64,000 bases of DNA from Schistosoma haematobium (taxonomy: Eukaryota > Platyhelminthes > Trematoda > Strigeidida > Schistosomatidae). This document shows positions 60,455 through 64,000 of this stretch, one piece after another. The number at the start of each line of letters is the position of its first letter. Positions within the stretch are counted from its first letter, which is position 1. The stretch lies in assembly GCF_000699445.3 (NCBI RefSeq), contig NC_067200.1:1838450-1902449 (forward strand). The letters run 5' to 3'. The notes beneath the pieces are model-generated. The model worked only from the letters and a program-made list of their open reading frames with translations. It did not search any database and had not been told where the DNA came from. The position numbers were made by a program, and so were the translations under genes.

Positions 60455-60455
<1 letters not shown>

Positions 60456-60529
60456 ATTTCTTCTAATTATTGATTATAAGTACAGAAAAGAAAATATATC
60501 ACTCATTGATGAAAACAATGATAGATATG

Positions 60530-60790
60530 TGTCGGTCAATGCTGTGGATGAGTTGAAGTTAAGCATTAACATTATTGAATGCTAACTGGCTTAGTAGTCT
60601 AAAGGATTAAGCAGTCGCTCGCGAGACCGAGATCGTGGATGAGCACTGCTGAGGAGTCACACACAATAGAACAAAACGACCATCTAGTGCTTCCAGATTT
60701 TTCAATGATGATCTAACTTCCATTGAATCATGATCTCAACTATTAAAATGATTATAATATCCACAAAAACTATTTCATCCTAGTTATAGG
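60530..60790 (+). repeat. hammerhead SINE copy, degenerate
   Basis: GTTGAAGTTAAGCATTAACA, CTGGCTTAGTAGTCTAAAGG, GATGAGCACTGCTGAGGAGT, GAACAAAACGACCATCTAGT and GATCTCAACTATTAAAATGA. CTGAGGA and stem I are kept; GAAAC and stem II are lost; the B-box region is deleted. Confidence 0.8.
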
Positions 60791-61711
60791 AATCTCCAAT
60801 AATAATGTTTAACAACTCCACTAAGGATCGAAACCAAGACTTTTAAGTTTTTATAGACAGTGCTTAACCTTTAATCTATTGAAGCGATATTCAATGGTTT
60901 GCATTGTTACTATCGGTCAATTCGCAATGTTGTCCAACTATTTTTTTTTATAAAAAAAGGGAACTCGTGGTTAATTGTTGTGGATTATAATGAACAAGGC
61001 TATTTACTAGGACTTCGATTATAAACTCTTGAAACTAGTCAATTACCGATAAGAATATAGTTTATATGAATGCTGATGATATTGTTCAGTTGCCCCTAAA
61101 AACTGAACCAAAAATGTCGATGGTTGAAGACTGAATGGTGTGTCTTGAAAGTATCGTGATACAAAGATCAAATTCAATAGTCAATATTTGTTCAAATTTG
61201 ATCCGATGTGTATGTGATAATCAGTTAGTGTATTCTTAAATGTATGAGAGCAGTTGTCACTTCTCAGTTACCTACACTGTATCAGAATACTTCCTTAGAT
61301 TCATGGAAGGTAAACTGAAAGCGCAAATACAGAATCCAAGGGGAAACTATTTGAGCCTGGTAACGGTCAACCCTTTTATGAGTATTTTTGAATATTTTAG
61401 CTCTATACTTTAAAGGCCTTTTGGTAAGTGATGAAAATTTGTCGTTTAACGTAAGATTTATTAGTTTTATGATTGATATTTCCCAAATTATTTTATGTAT
61501 TATGAGAAGACAGTATTGCAGTAAGTACTGGTTGTTTAAGAGGAACACCTTATTGTCACTATACTTTAATCTATTGATACTAAATATTGATCCTTGAACG
61601 TTCACTTCTTGTTTTTAGTCTAATTGTTCTCCAACCAATTTGACTAGAATGACAGAGAACCTCAAGAAAAAAAAACGTACCAGTTAATACAAATTAGTCT
61701 ACATGAAAGCA
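60791..61711. other. unassigned
   Basis: AT-rich. A 107-codon minus-strand frame at 61282-61605 is Ile/Lys/Leu-rich without recognisable domains. 60066-60424, 62480-63148 and 63699-64000 also hold nothing I recognise apart from simple repeats. Confidence 0.45.
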
Positions 61712-62395
61712 TTGTCAGTCAATCAGCTACAACGTAGGACCAATCACATATATGCATCTGTCCAAGTTGCCATACCTCATTTACATAGCAAGATGAACAC
61801 CGGATTCATAGAAGTAGTTAATTTAATGATGGTAATATATACAAAGAAAGATTGCAATAAGGATATAGCACAGGAAGAAAGGATTAGTTGGTAGAAAGAA
61901 AGATATGAAGTGATTTTAATCTCATAATTTAAAGAAAGACAGATAGTGTATATACCGACACCATTGTGATCGATTTTGAGTCATGTCACCAAGAGTCTCC
62001 AACCATAGAGGTGCCCGACTTCAACCAAGTAGTCTGCATCTACCAACATGGTTTAGATCAGAAGTTAATGACTTCAAGGTGTGATGCTACATTTTGGTTT
62101 GGCCGCCCCCAACTTTCTTCCAACCATTCCCTACACAAGTTAGCATTGTGCATCGTGGTAATCGGTGTTTAGGCATATGCAACACGTGGCCCGACCATCT
62201 CGGTCGACGAAGATTCACAACCTCATCAACTGATTTACCATCATTCCATAATACCTTACGTTTAACCTCATTATTATTTAGCTGGTGATCCCAGGAGATG
62301 CGAGCAATATTTCAAAGACATGTAACTTACGAGTATCCTTTACCCTTGACGGCCACTTTTCGCTGCCGTAAAGTAAAACAGAACTATTGGTTACG
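61712..62395 (-). mobile_element. LINE 3' fragment (copy 2 of an inverted pair)
   Basis: Plus-strand order is the reverse complement of 52553-53175: TCAGTCAATCAGCTACAACG, 3' UTR, ORF end, GGCCGCCCCCAACTTTCTTC, ... GTAAAGTAAAACAGAAC at 62382. The shadow frames in the two copies differ at about 4 of 64 codons. An extra eroded ORF-end scrap follows at 62400-62470. Confidence 0.82.
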
Positions 62396-62775
62396 ATAAT
62401 TATGAAAATCACACCAACCAAGTAGTTAGCATCTACTCTCACCAATATGGCTCAAACTAGTAATGAAAGCATTATAGATATTAATTGCCTTAAAATTGAA
62501 TAATATTGATTAAGTTATAATGAATAAATTGGCATTAACTACTATCTTCATTAGTAGAATAATAGTAATAGTAATAATAATAATAATAAATAGAATCTAT
62601 TCTATTCTATTCTGGAATAGATTCATGTCACGTTTCAACAACTTTTTTTTTTACTATGGTGTTCATTATTTATACAGAAATCAATGAATTACATGTTGCT
62701 TTGCTTTACTTTTCATTTTGAATGACAGTTAATACTCTAATTATTATCAGTAAGATCTACATATAGATAGATAGC

Positions 62776-62836
62776 TGATGATGATGATGATGATTTATTG
62801 CATAATCAATGTTTGTTTGTTTGTTTGTTTGTTTTG
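62776..62836 (+). repeat. (GAT)n and (TTGT)n microsatellites
   Basis: GATGATGATGATGATGAT then GTTTGTTTGTTTGTTTGTTT. An (AAT)n and an imperfect (ATTCT)n lie just before, at 62560-62615. Confidence 0.9.
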
Positions 62837-63160
62837 AAGTAGAATAACAATGTGTTATTATAGAATCTAAGCCAAACTAAAGTAAACTAAACTAAACTAA
62901 ACATTTTAGAATATTGAAAAAGAGTAATCGAAAATATCTAATGATTTACTGTTAAATGCGATGAATACCTCTTCGAAATTACAACAGTTAATCAATGGAC
63001 TGTTTTTGGGGTGTTGAGAGCGAGGACAATGAGAGAAAAAAAGAAAAAGATACTTAATAAAATAAAAGGTAACTGGGACTACAAGATTTCCTGATTCGTA
63101 GGGTAGAATAAACTAGACATTATGATTATGTCCAAATAGCAGACTGAATCCAACAATTTC

Positions 63161-63686
63161 GCACTCAAATGCCTTGGTACGGCCGAGAGAGGGGAGAGTC
63201 CGCTCTTCCTCTCCAAATGCTTTCACATGGCCACGCGTATATAGCCTCTACTAGGGAAGTCCTACTCACTGACTTCTCGCAACACCGGTGTTGTTTACCG
63301 AATTGACACGACGAAAAGCGAATGTCCGGCGCTTTAACCCGATTGGTGAACACAAAGAGTCCACCTATGGGAGTGGGAAAACCGTCATTTCAAACCAGTG
63401 GAGCACATAGGCTTCAGTATCCTGAGGGAACAAATGGCGTATGAACAAATCGTTGGTCATCGGCTTCCATGGGATTGCATCTCCTTATATTGCTCAACTG
63501 CCTTGTGGATTAGACCTTTAGGTCGAAGTCTCCTGGTGTGGCCCACTAAGAAAACCACCTGCTTCGAGTTGAGCACCTGAGCAGTATCCCAGCCCTCAAA
63601 CAAAATCAAATGAGATTTGTGTGGCGCATATGTATTTGGTGCCTCCTTGAACCAATATCTATGTGTTCAAGCAAATAAATAAATAG
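63161..63686 (+). mobile_element. short ORF-less LINE derivative with 12-bp TSD
   Basis: 526 bp. Perfect 12-bp TSD TCCAACAATTTC at 63149-63160 and 63687-63698. Starts GCACTCAAATGCCTTGGTAC, ends TATGTGTTCAAGCAAATAAA. Confidence 0.92.
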
Positions 63687-64000
63687 TCCAACAATTTCAA
63701 CAAAAAGCGATGGATAGTCATTAAAAGGGAATGTAAAATTTGTAGTGGGAAATAAATGGTTCGACAAACCTTCAAAGCAGGCTTTAAATTAAAAAGCTCA
63801 GCTACTATTTGTGTAAGACACTAAAATGATAGACTCATACAGTGAAATCATCTGACAAACAAATCCTGGAACAAAGTAAACAAATAACCTGTATAAAGAG
63901 CGGTAATCTGGTCATCTCCTAATGAAAAGACGTACTTTCAGGATAAGAATAACAAATAGCCTTTCAAAGTAGTTTTCATATGTTAGGAGGACGTTGTTAT

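Noticed and set aside
61282..61605. 107-codon minus-strand frame as a possible upstream CNOT1 exon
   Set aside because: No HEAT-like pattern matching CNOT1 and no phase-0 donor linking it to the exon at 58759.

Overview
The window is nuclear DNA of a blood fluke, almost certainly genus Schistosoma. The evidence is an AT-rich composition, a metazoan gene in many short exons, SR2-type RTE retrotransposons with (TAAG)n tails, and Smα-type SINEs that carry hammerhead ribozyme motifs. I could not fix the species by eye.

One host gene is recognisable. It is CNOT1, the scaffold of the CCR4-NOT deadenylase, on the minus strand. I traced 26 coding exons from 58759 down to the stop codon at 17993-17995. 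Every junction has GT/AG ends and a compatible reading phase, and the exons sum to 8226 nt (2741 codons plus stop). The 5' part of the gene lies beyond the right edge or was not recognised. In order the exons encode part of the N-terminal HEAT region, the TTP-binding MIF4G-like domain, the CAF1/CNOT7-binding MIF4G domain, the DUF3819 (CNOT9-binding) domain, the connector, and the C-terminal Not1 homology domain. Ser/Thr/Asn-rich segments absent from the human protein as I remember it interrupt several domains.

The rest is transposon sequence. Positions 1-17.4 kb, downstream of CNOT1, hold broken SR2-like RTE copies, tRNA-derived hammerhead SINEs, an LTR-element remnant, and one nearly complete APE/RT non-LTR retrotransposon (7824-11648, minus) nested in an older short element with an 8-bp target-site duplication (TSD). 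The CNOT1 introns, one of which is 10.6 kb, hold more of the same: 5'-truncated LINEs, short ORF-less LINE derivatives of about 0.5 kb with clean 11-13 bp TSDs, hammerhead SINEs, a foldback element and microsatellites. Positions 58.8-64 kb are also repeat-rich.

The most interesting signal is a second hammerhead-bearing repeat family, distinct from Smα. It has a tRNA-like head, a type I hammerhead core with a minimal palindromic helix III, a monomer of about 385 bp whose ends join in direct-repeat fashion, and small foldback derivatives with their own TSDs. At least one copy (53334-53379, minus) keeps the whole catalytic core and stem I. It lies in the sense strand of a CNOT1 intron, so it would be transcribed in the CNOT1 pre-mRNA.
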